A stretch of DNA of 64,000 bases from an uncultured Treponema sp. (GTDB taxonomy: Bacteria; Spirochaetota; Spirochaetia; Treponematales; Treponemataceae), in NCBI GenBank assembly GCA_949299755.1, contig CASGBA010000004.1, forward strand, positions 111,176 through 175,175, in the 5' to 3' direction. The position numbers and the translations under genes were made by a program. Every line of letters starts with the position of its first letter. Position 1 is the first letter of the stretch. The notes below the pieces were generated by a model, which was not told where the DNA came from, searched no databases, and saw nothing but the letters and a program-made list of their open reading frames with translations. This document shows positions 55,870-64,000 of this stretch, in pieces.

Positions 55870-56379
55870 ATGGCAAAAAAAAATACGGTTACAACAAAAC
55901 TTGCTGAAGAGTTAACAGCGTTGATTCCACAGCTTGATGAAGAAGGTTTGTCTTTTTTGATAGGACAGGCTCAGGTTCTCATCCACAATATGGAAGTGGA
56001 CAGGATAAATGCTGAAATTGAAAAGGCCGAAATGGAAGGGAAAAAGGCTTCCAAGGGTAAAGGAGCTTCTTCCGGCAAGGCGGCTCCTGGAAAAACCCGC
56101 CGTACCCAGACTTTCAGTATAAAACATTCTCCCGGAGCTGGTTGCTATCATGTGGGTTTTAACGGGGACTGGAAGCTTTTTACCGAGGAGGAAATGCTTA
56201 GTATTGTCCGTATCGCAAAATCACGGCAACCGGCGGAGGATGTGGAACGTCTTTGTTTTGCCTGGTTGAAAAAGGAACGTTCCGACGCCCTTTCCGAATT
56301 CGGAATCTCCGACCAATACAGCGATACCCTGAAGGAATTCATAAAATTCCTGAAAAAAACCTTTGCGATACGCAAGTGA
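55870..56379 (+). CDS. Hypothetical protein, basic linker
   Basis: 169 residues, not recognised. Helical N-terminal part (about 1-60) ending in a lysine/glycine/serine-rich linker (about 56-75), then a C-terminal helical domain with an aromatic and charged core (YHVGFNGDWKLFTEEEMLSI). No membrane span. The composition of the linker hints at nucleic-acid contact. Single gene; the next gene has its own promoter. Confidence 0.72.
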   Translation: MAKKNTVTTKLAEELTALIPQLDEEGLSFLIGQAQVLIHNMEVDRINAEIEKAEMEGKKASKGKGASSGKAAPGKTRRTQTFSIKHSPGAGCYHVGFNGDWKLFTEEEMLSIVRIAKSRQPAEDVERLCFAWLKKERSDALSEFGISDQYSDTLKEFIKFLKKTFAIRK

Positions 56380-56421
56380 TTCCTGTTGCCCGGATATGAA
56401 TCAGGGCAGAAGCCTTCTGCG

Positions 56422-56450
56422 TTGACTTAAACCTGTATTGTTTTTATAAT
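56422..56450 (+). promoter_or_regulatory. Strong promoter of the metNIQ operon, leaderless arrangement
   Basis: TTGACT (56422-56427), 17 bases, perfect TATAAT (56445-56450), six bases, GTG at 56457. The expected transcription start is at or next to the first base of the GTG, so neither a ribosome site nor a riboswitch can precede the coding region. Confidence 0.75.
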
Positions 56451-56456
56451 TTTTCC

Positions 56457-57503
56457 GTGCGTATAACCTTGGAAAATCTTGTCCGTACCTACCGCGATTC
56501 TTCCCCGGCAGCGGGGGATATCCATGCTGTATACGGGGTAAGTTTGTCAATCCAGCCCAACAGTATTTTCGGCATAATAGGAAAAAGCGGGGCTGGAAAA
56601 TCTTCCCTCGTACGGATTATGAGCCTTTTGGAGAAGCCCGATTCCGGGGCTGTTTATTATGATGATGAAAGGGTTGATTTTCTTTCCGGCCGTTCATTGA
56701 TAGAAAGACGGCGCAGAATAGGTATGATTTTCCAGAATTTCAATTTATTCTGCTCAAGGACAGCGGCAAAAAATATCGCTTATCCCCTTGAAATCAGCGG
56801 TGTCCCTTCCGGACAGATAAATGCCCGTGTTCAGGAACTTTTATCCCTTGTGGGGCTTTCGGACAGGGCTGATACGCCCATAAGCCGGCTTTCCGGAGGA
56901 CAAAAACAAAGGATAGCCATTGCCCGGGCTCTTGCGAATAATCCTGATGTTCTTTTTTGCGATGAAGCCACCAGTGCCCTTGACCCCCAGACAACACGCT
57001 CCATTTTGAATCTTATACGGGAAATCCAGCGTAAAATGAACCTTACGGTGGTTATGGTAACCCACCAAATGGAAGTTGTCCGGGATGCCTGCGATTATGT
57101 TGCGGTTCTAGATAACGGGGCCATAGCTGAACAGGGAACGGTGGAAGAGATATTTATGCGTCCTAAATCCGCAGTGACAAAAGATTTTCTTTCGAATCTT
57201 TCTCCGGGAAATCTTCAGGATGAAATGTCGGAGGATTCCGGTATTGTCCGCTGGTCTGAGGAAGGCGGAGAATATGTTTTGCGTTTTATCGGCAAAATGA
57301 CCGGGGAACCGGTTCTCAGCAGATTGTCCAGAAAATTTGATGTGGAATTCAACATACGTGCCGGAGGTATACAGCACCTTCAGGAGCAGGACATAGGAAC
57401 ATTGATAACTGATATTTCCGGGCCGAAGGAAGAGCTGTCTAAAGCCCTGGATTATCTGAAAGAAGAGGGCATAATCGTGGAAAAAACCGGGGAGGGAAGA
57501 TAA
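56457..57503 (+). CDS. metN: Methionine import ATP-binding protein
   Basis: 348 residues. ABC ATPase with Walker A GKSGAGKSS, signature LSGGQKQR and Walker B VLFCDEATSALD, then a C-terminal NIL domain (about 265-345), which senses methionine and closes the transporter. The GTG start matches the family N terminus and lies at the predicted transcription start. Two bases separate it from metI. Confidence 0.95.
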   Translation: MRITLENLVRTYRDSSPAAGDIHAVYGVSLSIQPNSIFGIIGKSGAGKSSLVRIMSLLEKPDSGAVYYDDERVDFLSGRSLIERRRRIGMIFQNFNLFCSRTAAKNIAYPLEISGVPSGQINARVQELLSLVGLSDRADTPISRLSGGQKQRIAIARALANNPDVLFCDEATSALDPQTTRSILNLIREIQRKMNLTVVMVTHQMEVVRDACDYVAVLDNGAIAEQGTVEEIFMRPKSAVTKDFLSNLSPGNLQDEMSEDSGIVRWSEEGGEYVLRFIGKMTGEPVLSRLSRKFDVEFNIRAGGIQHLQEQDIGTLITDISGPKEELSKALDYLKEEGIIVEKTGEGR

Positions 57504-57504
57504 T

Positions 57505-58167
57505 ATGGATTTGAATTCTTTGCTCTTTCTTGTGGGAGAGGCAACCCTGCAAACCCTTGCCATGGTTTTTGCTTCCACATTTTTTTCGCTGGTATTAGGG
57601 CTTCCTCTGGGGATTCTTCTGTGTGTTACGGATCCTTCAGGGGGGATAATGCCCAAACCTCTTTTGAATCAGATTTTAACCCGTATAGTGAATGCACTCC
57701 GTTCTTTTCCTTTTTTAATTCTGATGATAATACTCTTTCCCCTTTCAAGGATTATTATCGGAACCAGTATTGGTACCCAGGCGACAATTGTACCCCTGTC
57801 AATAGCTGCGGCCCCGTTTGTGGCAAGGATTATAGAAACCTCCTTGAAGGAAGTTGATCCGGGGGTCATTCAGGCTGCCCGGGCCATGGGTTCGTCCAAT
57901 TTCCAGATTATCTTCAAGGTATTGCTGCCGGAAGCGATGCCGTCCCTCGTTTCCGGAGTGACATTGACAATCATAAATTTAATAGGCTATTCTGCTATGG
58001 CCGGAGCGATAGGTGGCGGCGGGCTGGGGGACTTGGCTATCCGTTACGGCTACCAGCGGTTCCGTCCGGAGGTTATGGCGGTTTCTGTCATTGTAATTCT
58101 CCTTTTGGTGGAAATTATACAATTGGCCGGCTCCAAAATAAGTTCAAGATTGTTTTCTAAACGGTAA
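57505..58167 (+). CDS. metI: Methionine import permease
   Basis: 220 residues, five spans, with the permease EAA-type loop near EVDPGVIQAARAMGSSNFQI. It pairs with MetN to move D/L-methionine. Start follows metN by two bases and GGAGGG is present upstream, so translation is coupled. Confidence 0.95.
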   Translation: MDLNSLLFLVGEATLQTLAMVFASTFFSLVLGLPLGILLCVTDPSGGIMPKPLLNQILTRIVNALRSFPFLILMIILFPLSRIIIGTSIGTQATIVPLSIAAAPFVARIIETSLKEVDPGVIQAARAMGSSNFQIIFKVLLPEAMPSLVSGVTLTIINLIGYSAMAGAIGGGGLGDLAIRYGYQRFRPEVMAVSVIVILLLVEIIQLAGSKISSRLFSKR

Positions 58168-58214
58168 CCAATATTTCAATTTTCAATATCATTTTTTATT
58201 TTTAGGAGAAAAAA

Positions 58215-59012
58215 ATGAAGAAAATCCTGTTCGTGTTTGTTGTCCTTTGTGTTTGTTCCTTGGTCTTTGCGGGAGGAACAAAAGACAGCAATTCACAAAA
58301 ACTGAAGGTGGGCGCAACTCCGGAACCCCATGCGGAAATGTTGAATCTTGTGGTCTCGGATCTTGCGGCACAGGGAATTACCCTCGAAGTCATTGAGTTC
58401 ACGGATTATGTTACGCCGAATGAAGCCCTTGAAAGCGGGCAGATAGACGCTAATTTCTTCCAGCATCTTCCCTACATGGATTCTTTCAATGAAGAGCGCG
58501 GATACCATCTGGTGAATGCCGGCGGAATCCACATTGAACCCATGGCCCTTTATTCCAAGAAAGTGAAATCTTTGGCGGATCTTAAGAATGCCGTTGTTGC
58601 AATTCCTAATGACCCTACAAATGAAGGCCGTGCCCTTCTTCTTCTTCAGTCTGCCGGACTGATTAAGCTGAAAGCTGAAGCCGGCATTACAGCGACTCCT
58701 CTGGATGTGACTGAAAATCAGTACAACCTCAAATTCCGGGAAATAGAAGCTGCTTCACTTCCCCGGGTCTTGGCTGATGTGGATGCAGCCGTAATCAACG
58801 GCAATTATGCCATACCCGCCGGTTTGATTGCCAGCGTGGACGGTTTGTTTGTTGAAGGAGCTGACTCTCCCTACGTGAATGTCATTGTTGTTAAAGAAGG
58901 GAACGAAACCGACAAGAGGATCACAGCTTTGGTTAATGCCCTGAGGAGCGACAAACTCCGTGACTTCATCAAGGAGAGATATCCCAACGGTGAAGTTGTT
59001 CCTGTTTTTTAA
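58215..59012 (+). CDS. metQ: Methionine-binding periplasmic protein
   Basis: 265 residues of the NlpA/MetQ family: DLAAQGITLEVIEF, then the ligand pattern HLPYMDSFNEERG and VAIPNDPTNEGRAL. The signal peptide (about 1-20, ending VFAGG) has no lipobox cysteine, so unlike most MetQ this one seems soluble in the periplasm. AGGAGA precedes the ATG. Last gene of the operon; a perfect 11-bp stem follows. Confidence 0.93.
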   Translation: MKKILFVFVVLCVCSLVFAGGTKDSNSQKLKVGATPEPHAEMLNLVVSDLAAQGITLEVIEFTDYVTPNEALESGQIDANFFQHLPYMDSFNEERGYHLVNAGGIHIEPMALYSKKVKSLADLKNAVVAIPNDPTNEGRALLLLQSAGLIKLKAEAGITATPLDVTENQYNLKFREIEAASLPRVLADVDAAVINGNYAIPAGLIASVDGLFVEGADSPYVNVIVVKEGNETDKRITALVNALRSDKLRDFIKERYPNGEVVPVF

Positions 59013-59037
59013 TTTGCCTTTAAAAAATATTTGAAAC

Positions 59038-59068
59038 TTCCGGGTTGTCTTTTATGCACAACCCGGAA
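59038..59068. terminator. Terminator hairpin between metQ and hemerythrin genes
   Basis: TTCCGGGTTGT pairs perfectly with ACAACCCGGAA over a 9-base loop, between convergent genes. T runs on either side are modest. Confidence 0.7.
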
Positions 59069-59081
59069 TTAACCGGTTACC

Positions 59082-59534
59082 TCAGGATTTCTGGTTTCTT
59101 TGTTTGGAAAATTCAACAACAGCCTTAACATAAAGTTTGTCTTCATAGGCTATATGTCTTAATATCCAGTCATATAAGAATTTGACAAAATCAAAGGCGG
59201 TTTGAAAGGTCGCTTTATCGAAATTTGTAATTGTATCCGTGACCTTGGAAATAAATTCCTGGTGCCTTGCCCTGTGCTCTCCGAAATTTTCGTATCCGGC
59301 GGCTTTCATAAGTTTTTCTTCATCCCTGAAATGGATGACAATGTATCCCGCTGTTTCCCTTAAAGCTTCGGAAAGGGCGATCTGCCAATGTTCGGCTCCG
59401 GCCTTTTGTTGGTGGATTATGCTTCTGTAAAGGGTGTTGCATAACTCCACAAGGTGTTCATGCTGTGAATCTATTACAGGAATTCCCAGTTCGAATTTTT
59501 TATCCCAAACAAGTAAGTCTGTATTTTCATTCAT
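59082..59534 (-). CDS. Bacteriohemerythrin (downstream copy)
   Basis: 150 residues, single hemerythrin domain. Di-iron ligands lie in IDSQHEHL, HFRDEEKLM, HRARHQEF and HIAYEDKLY. It binds oxygen reversibly or carries it. Similar in length and motifs to the copy just upstream, with which it probably shares a transcript. GAGGGG precedes the ATG. Confidence 0.95.
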   Translation of the reverse strand: MNENTDLLVWDKKFELGIPVIDSQHEHLVELCNTLYRSIIHQQKAGAEHWQIALSEALRETAGYIVIHFRDEEKLMKAAGYENFGEHRARHQEFISKVTDTITNFDKATFQTAFDFVKFLYDWILRHIAYEDKLYVKAVVEFSKQRNQKS

Positions 59535-59557
59535 GTTTATTTACCCCCTCTTCCGTT

Positions 59558-60016
59558 TTATTGCTGGTTATTTTTCAAATACTCCAGAACAGGTTTTACA
59601 TACAGCTTGTCTTCGTAGGCTATATGCTCCAGAATCCATTCATAAAGGAATTTCGAGAAATCAAGGGCGGATTGCAATGTGACCTGGTCAAAAGTGGAAA
59701 GTGTCTTACTGATTATCTCAACAAATTCCTGATGACGTTTTTTATGTGCGGCTGTCTGTTCAAACCCTGCCGCAACCATCAGTTTTTCTTCAAGTTGAAA
59801 ATGGGTTCTGGTATAATTGACCGCTTCTCTGAGGGCATCCGAAAGGGCTATCCTCCAAACCTTCCCGTCCGGTGAACGGCGCAGCATTATTTCAGAATGC
59901 AATTGATTGCACAGACTCACCAGATGTCTGTGCTGTTCATCTATAACAGGAATTCCCAACTCAAATTTTTTTTCCCATTTTACCCATGCGGGGTTATTGT
60001 TTTGGTTTTCGTCCAC
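59558..60016 (-). CDS. Bacteriohemerythrin (upstream copy)
   Basis: 152 residues, one hemerythrin domain with ligands in IDEQHRHL, HFQLEEKLM, HKKRHQEF and HIAYEDKLY. I start at the GTG at 60016 because GGGAGG lies seven bases before it; a longer in-frame ATG at 60079 lacks that. A paralogue follows after 23 bases, so this is a tandem duplication. Confidence 0.93.
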   Translation of the reverse strand: MDENQNNNPAWVKWEKKFELGIPVIDEQHRHLVSLCNQLHSEIMLRRSPDGKVWRIALSDALREAVNYTRTHFQLEEKLMVAAGFEQTAAHKKRHQEFVEIISKTLSTFDQVTLQSALDFSKFLYEWILEHIAYEDKLYVKPVLEYLKNNQQ

Positions 60017-60193
60017 AAACCCTCCCAATCTCACGTATTTGTAAATTACTAAATATAAGAAATAAAAGGCAATATGCATACCCTCCCTAGGATATAAAAG
60101 TTTCCGGGAAAGGTTTTGTTACACCGGTTATTTTTGTTGAAAAAAGCCCTGATAGGACTTATACTGGGAAAAAATAGATTGGCAGGCAGGGAA

Positions 60194-60685
60194 ATGCGAA
60201 GGTTTTCTTTATTTTTACTGATGTTTGTTTTTTTATGGTTTGTTCCGGGGCTTTTTTTCGCCGATTCTTCCGGTACGGTGATGTATGTCAATGTGCAGAA
60301 AACATCGCTGAAGACAGGAACCGGGTTTTTTTCCGGAACTGTGGGAACTTTGTCTTACGGGGATAAAGTTGAAATTGTTTCAGAAAAATCAAAATGGTGC
60401 GAAGTTGTATCGTCTTCAAACAGTGCACTCCGGGGCTGGATACCGGCTTCCAGTTTGACTAAAAAGAAAATTGTTTTAAGTGGAGACAGGAATGCTGTGA
60501 CAGCCTCCACGGATGAACTTGCCTTGGCCGGAAAGGGATTTTCCGCCGATGCCGAAAAGGTTTTCCGTGGCAATGATTCTAACCTGCGGTACGATCTGGT
60601 TGATAAAATAGAGCAAAACGCCCCGAAAATGCAGGATGTTTATTCCTTCATTGTTAAAGGAGAGCTTTCCGGAGGCGAAGAATGA
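60194..60685 (+). CDS. SH3-domain periplasmic protein
   Basis: About 163 residues. Signal peptide (about 1-27, LWFVPGLFFADS) followed by a bacterial SH3 domain (about 30-95: MYVNVQKTSLKTGTG, then GDKVEIV and GWIPASSL). The rest is hydrophilic. The ATG at 60194 has GGCAGGGAA upstream. The stop overlaps the M48 peptidase start, so the SH3 protein may target that peptidase to the cell wall. Confidence 0.82.
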   Translation: MRRFSLFLLMFVFLWFVPGLFFADSSGTVMYVNVQKTSLKTGTGFFSGTVGTLSYGDKVEIVSEKSKWCEVVSSSNSALRGWIPASSLTKKKIVLSGDRNAVTASTDELALAGKGFSADAEKVFRGNDSNLRYDLVDKIEQNAPKMQDVYSFIVKGELSGGEE

Positions 60686-61623
60686 AAAGGTTTTTTAAGG
60701 ATTTTTCCAAAGGATTAAAATATTCAGCGGTACCGGTTTTCGCCCTTATTGTTCTGGTTTGCCTTTTATCCTGCTCAACAACAAATGCCATTTTTGAAGG
60801 TATTGCCCAAGTAGGGGAGTCTTCCGGCAGTCAATTGCTAAAATCTGTGGGGAATGCGGGTTCCTCTTTGTCCAAGGCTGCGGAAACCATAACTCCGGAA
60901 CAGGAATACTACATAGGAAGGGCTGTCGCCGCCACTATTTTTGAATCCTACAATTTGTACAATGACAAGAATTTGACATCTTATGTAAATTACATTTGTG
61001 CTGCCCTTGCCGCCAACTCTGACAAGCCTGAACTTTTCAAAGGATGGTATGCCGCGGTGTTGGATACGGAACAGATAAACGCTTTTGCGACTTCCGGCGG
61101 TCATATTTTGATAACCAGGGGATTGATTTCCTGTGCGGAAAATGAAGATGCCTTGGCGGCTGTTATTGCCCATGAAATTGCCCATGTCCAGCTTCAGCAC
61201 AGTATCAAGGCAATAAAAACAAGCCGGGTTTCCACCGCTTTTCTTGCGACCACAGAGGCGGCGCTGACTGTTTCCGGGCAAGAGGAACTGGCGGAAATCG
61301 CCGACATCATGGACGAGTCTGTGAACGAAATCGTCACCACTCTGGTCAATACCGGTTATTCCAAATCCCAGGAGTATGATGCGGATGCGGAAGCTCTTTC
61401 TATTTTGAATGCGGCCGGATATGATCCTGCCGCCATGACGGAAATGCTAACCATGTTGGAGGAAAAACAGAAGAACTCCTCCGGCGGTTTCGCGTCCACC
61501 CATCCTTCCGCCAAGGACAGGTTGAAAAAGGTGGAGAAAGAGTTAAAGCAGTATCCTTCCTCGGAAGTCAATCCTGTAAGGACGGAAAGATTCAATGCTG
61601 TTATGAAAACCGTTCGGCTATAA
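60682..61623 (+). CDS. M48 family zinc metalloprotease lipoprotein
   Basis: 313 residues. Lipoprotein signal with LLSC (cysteine about 31), then an M48 peptidase of the BepA/LoiP kind: zinc motif HEIAHVQLQH at about 175 and the third ligand in YDADAEAL. It should act in the periplasm on misfolded envelope proteins. GGAGGCGAAGA precedes the ATG, which overlaps the SH3 stop. Followed by the cyclase after 20 bases. Confidence 0.92.
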   Translation: MKRFFKDFSKGLKYSAVPVFALIVLVCLLSCSTTNAIFEGIAQVGESSGSQLLKSVGNAGSSLSKAAETITPEQEYYIGRAVAATIFESYNLYNDKNLTSYVNYICAALAANSDKPELFKGWYAAVLDTEQINAFATSGGHILITRGLISCAENEDALAAVIAHEIAHVQLQHSIKAIKTSRVSTAFLATTEAALTVSGQEELAEIADIMDESVNEIVTTLVNTGYSKSQEYDADAEALSILNAAGYDPAAMTEMLTMLEEKQKNSSGGFASTHPSAKDRLKKVEKELKQYPSSEVNPVRTERFNAVMKTVRL

Positions 61624-61643
61624 TTTTGGTGTAATTTGCGAAA

Positions 61644-63782
61644 ATGGAATCCGGAAAAAACCAAAACGGAGAAAAGTCTTCCGGCCTGCGCTTGCTTCTG
61701 CGCACGGTAATAATAAGCGTTTTTGTTGTTGTGGCCGCTTTGGTGATATCGAAGTCAGGCTTGTTCGGGACTGCTGAGAATATTTTCTACGATGACAGGA
61801 TGAGGCGTACTTCTTCCAGTGTACGTCCTTCGGAGGAAATCGCTGTTGTTCTGCTTGATCAGGAAAGCCTGGACTGGGGCAGCTCTGAAATGGGATGGAA
61901 CTGGCCCTGGCCCCGCAGCGTTTACGGGGATCTCGTCCGCTTCTTTGAAAAGGGGAATGCGGCTTCCGTTGCCTTTGACGTGTTGTTCACGGAAACCTCA
62001 GTGTACGGTGCCGGGGATGACGAGGCTTTCGCTGAGGCCTGCCGGCAATACGGGCGGGTTGTGCAGACAGTTTTTTTCAGTGATGCCCAGGGGACTGTTT
62101 CTGGCTGGAAAGAAAACGCCCCCTTGCCGCCCGGAAGCGCAGGGAAACAGGCGGGTGATTCCCCCGTTCTTTTCCCGGTGGACAGTATTTCCGGTTCCGC
62201 CCAGCTCCTGGGTTCCATCAACAGCCTGCCTGACGAAGACGGGACTGTGCGCCGTGCCGGTGCGTATTACCAGTACGGGGAGTACCAGGTGCCGACGCTC
62301 GCCATGGCGCAGCTTTATGCGTCCGGGAAAAACGCCCCGGAACCGGAAACGGAGCCTGCTTCCGGCCGTTTCCTGAAATTCCAGAACGACATAACCGCTT
62401 ATGTGCCCTATAACGCAAAACAGATTCTCCAAAGCTATTATGCTGTGTCTGCCGGGGAAGAGCCGTTGCTTAGCCCTGAAATGTTTGAAGGTATGCACGT
62501 GTTTTTCGGGTTCTTTGCTCCCGGTTTGTTTGATATTTGTTCAACCCCGGTTTCACCGAATTATCCGGGAGTTGGTGTGCACATAACCCAGCTTGACAAT
62601 TATCTCCAGGACAGTTTTTTGGAACCTGTCCCTGTCTTTGTTTCCGTTTTGGTTATCATATTATGCTCTTTGCTGGGGGTGTTCCCCTTCGCCTTTTTCC
62701 AGACGGTTTCCAAAAAAAGCACCGCTTTGGTTCCGGTGATGATATTTTTGGTTTCCCTGTTCCTGTATGTCTTTTTCGCATATTTTGTTTTTTCCGCGGG
62801 TATTATTCTTCCTGTTGTGCCTCCCCTGTTCGCCCTTTTCTGCGGATTCATTGCTTCCGTCCTTGTAAGCTATCTTTCCGAGGGAAGGAAGAGGCGCTAT
62901 TTGAAACACGCATTCAAGCAGTATTTGAGCCCGGCTGTCATTGAGGAGCTTATCGCAAATCCTGACAGATTGAAGCTTGGAGGTGAAAGGCGACGGATAA
63001 GCATTTATTTTTCGGATGTCCAGGGATTCACCAGTATTTCCGAAAAACTCCAGCCGGAAGAGCTTACGGCTCTCTTAAATGATTATCTTACGGCGATGAC
63101 GGACATCATCCTTGAATCCGGCGGGACAATCGATAAATACGAGGGAGACGCTGTAATCGCCTTTTGGAATGCTCCTACAGAACAGGATGACCATGCGAAA
63201 AGGGCTTTGGAGGCTGCCATCACCTGCCAGGTGAAGCTGGCTGAAATGCGTTCAGATCTTGAAGCCCGGGCCGGCAGACCTTTTTATATGCGCATAGGTT
63301 TAAATACGGGGAACGCGGTTGTAGGCAATATGGGTTCAAACAGCCGCTTTGATTACACGATGCTGGGAGATTCGGTGAACCTGGCTGCCCGCCTTGAGGG
63401 CTTGAATAAACAATTCGGGACGTATTGTATGTGCACGGAGGTTTCAAAGAACGAGGCGGAAGCCTGCGGTACGAAACTGAAATTCCGGGAGCTTGCAAGG
63501 GCTGCGGTGGTAGGAAAAAAGGAAGCGGTTACTGTGTTTGAGCCCATGTTGCCTGAGGATTATGACAGAAGGAAAGATGTTCTGTCTGTTTTCTCCGGAG
63601 GGCTTTCCCGTTTTTATGAAGGTGATTTGAAAAAGGCTCTGGAAGTCTTTGAAAGTATCAGCGGAAAGGATCCCGCTGCGGAGCATTATGCGCGGAAATG
63701 CAGATCCATCCTTGAAACTTTGGGGAATCCCGGTTTAATTCCTCCGGAATGGACCGGTGTCTGGGTCGCTGATTCAAAGTGA
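61644..63782 (+). CDS. CHASE2-domain class III adenylate/guanylate cyclase
   Basis: 712 residues: one N-terminal span (about 15-38), a periplasmic CHASE2 sensor (about 45-325), three spans (about 330-415) and a class III cyclase catalytic domain (about 440-640). Metal site YFSDVQGFTS, DKYEGDAVIAFW and GDSVNLAARLEG are intact, so it should make cAMP (or cGMP). The tail of about 70 residues is TPR-like. The stop codon lies inside the first unit of a 49-bp tandem array. Confidence 0.92.
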   Translation: MESGKNQNGEKSSGLRLLLRTVIISVFVVVAALVISKSGLFGTAENIFYDDRMRRTSSSVRPSEEIAVVLLDQESLDWGSSEMGWNWPWPRSVYGDLVRFFEKGNAASVAFDVLFTETSVYGAGDDEAFAEACRQYGRVVQTVFFSDAQGTVSGWKENAPLPPGSAGKQAGDSPVLFPVDSISGSAQLLGSINSLPDEDGTVRRAGAYYQYGEYQVPTLAMAQLYASGKNAPEPETEPASGRFLKFQNDITAYVPYNAKQILQSYYAVSAGEEPLLSPEMFEGMHVFFGFFAPGLFDICSTPVSPNYPGVGVHITQLDNYLQDSFLEPVPVFVSVLVIILCSLLGVFPFAFFQTVSKKSTALVPVMIFLVSLFLYVFFAYFVFSAGIILPVVPPLFALFCGFIASVLVSYLSEGRKRRYLKHAFKQYLSPAVIEELIANPDRLKLGGERRRISIYFSDVQGFTSISEKLQPEELTALLNDYLTAMTDIILESGGTIDKYEGDAVIAFWNAPTEQDDHAKRALEAAITCQVKLAEMRSDLEARAGRPFYMRIGLNTGNAVVGNMGSNSRFDYTMLGDSVNLAARLEGLNKQFGTYCMCTEVSKNEAEACGTKLKFRELARAAVVGKKEAVTVFEPMLPEDYDRRKDVLSVFSGGLSRFYEGDLKKALEVFESISGKDPAAEHYARKCRSILETLGNPGLIPPEWTGVWVADSK

Positions 63783-64000
63783 AGGAACCAAAAACAGCGC
63801 CGCAGGGATACGAGGCGCTGATTCAAAGTGAAGGAGCCAAAAACAGCGCCGCAGGGATACGAGGCGCTGATTCAAAGTGAAGGAGCCAAAAACAGCGCCG
63901 CAGGGATACGAGGCACTGATTCAAAGTGAAGGAGCCAAAAACAGCGCCGCAGGGATACGAGGCACTGATTCAAAGTGAAGGAGCCAAAAACAGCGCCGCA
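63769..64000. repeat. 49-bp tandem repeat array, runs off the window
   Basis: Four full copies start at 63769, 63818, 63867 and 63916, and a fifth (36 bases) reaches 64000. Copies are identical except for GAAC/GAGC in the first and GCG/GCA at the unit ends. No spacers separate units, so it is not a CRISPR array. Across each junction CAGCGCC can pair with GGCGCTG over 12 bases, so each copy may fold. Unit 1 starts inside the last five codons of the cyclase gene and includes its stop. Confidence 0.95.

Noticed and set aside
63769..64000. CRISPR array
   Set aside because: The 49-base units follow each other directly with no unique spacers and overlap a coding stop.

Overview
The window looks like chromosomal DNA of a spirochaete, most likely a Treponema or close relative. 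The signs are a 286-residue FlaB-type periplasmic flagellin behind a sigma-28 promoter with a FlgM-like gene nearby, an mglBAC sugar importer, metNIQ, lipoproteins with loose spirochaetal lipoboxes, and many hypothetical membrane proteins. Typical genes are AT-leaning, but two stretches (about 24.1-25.3 kb and 29.0-32.4 kb) are visibly GC-richer and look acquired. No rRNA, tRNA, insertion sequence, phage gene or CRISPR array was recognised.

Layout. 0-8.5 kb: GGDEF protein, a CBM48 glycogen-binding protein, metK, a large lipoprotein, a YugP-like metalloprotease, an alpha/beta-hydrolase-like protein lacking its nucleophile, YjbQ and an HdeD-like protein. 8.5-18.7 kb: a tcdA gene with an apparent frameshift, azlCD, a DUF1846 protein, a DUF362 ferredoxin-like protein, YbaK, cysK, a ZIP transporter, acyl-ACP thioesterase, a lipoprotein, a MATE pump and a nitroreductase. 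18.8-23.4 kb: mglB-mglA-mglC, in which MglC carries an extra cytoplasmic helical domain of about 220 residues. 23.4-36.7 kb: accessory genes (lipoprotein, DUF763, MarR-MATE pair, membrane protein, AraC with alpha-amylase and a kinase-like protein, threonine aldolase, PAP2, MATE, LysR). 36.7-44.6 kb: housekeeping block (dgt, prfA, rhomboid, exonuclease III) and the complete N-degron operon clpS-clpA-aat. 44.6-50.6 kb: two LptF/G-like membrane proteins, an intergenic region with four DnaA-box-like sites and a 39-bp palindrome, an iron-ADH homologue lacking all metal ligands, FlgM-like protein, rsmI and a double zinc-ribbon protein. 50.7-64 kb: flaB, a fourth MATE pump, an outer-membrane-like protein, metNIQ, two bacteriohemerythrins, an SH3/M48/CHASE2-cyclase cluster, and a 49-bp tandem repeat array that begins inside the cyclase stop codon and runs off the end.

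A theme that crosses the window is promoter placement. At about a dozen genes a sigma-70-like -10 box ends exactly 6 (sometimes 5 or 7) bases before the start codon and no Shine-Dalgarno sequence is present, so many transcripts are predicted to be leaderless. Other genes have ordinary Shine-Dalgarno leaders. The strongest candidates for new biology are this leaderless class, the 49-bp array, the flaB leader with CsrA-like sites, the DnaA-box/palindrome region, and the inactive-enzyme paralogues. All functional names rest on reading motifs by eye; no database search was possible.
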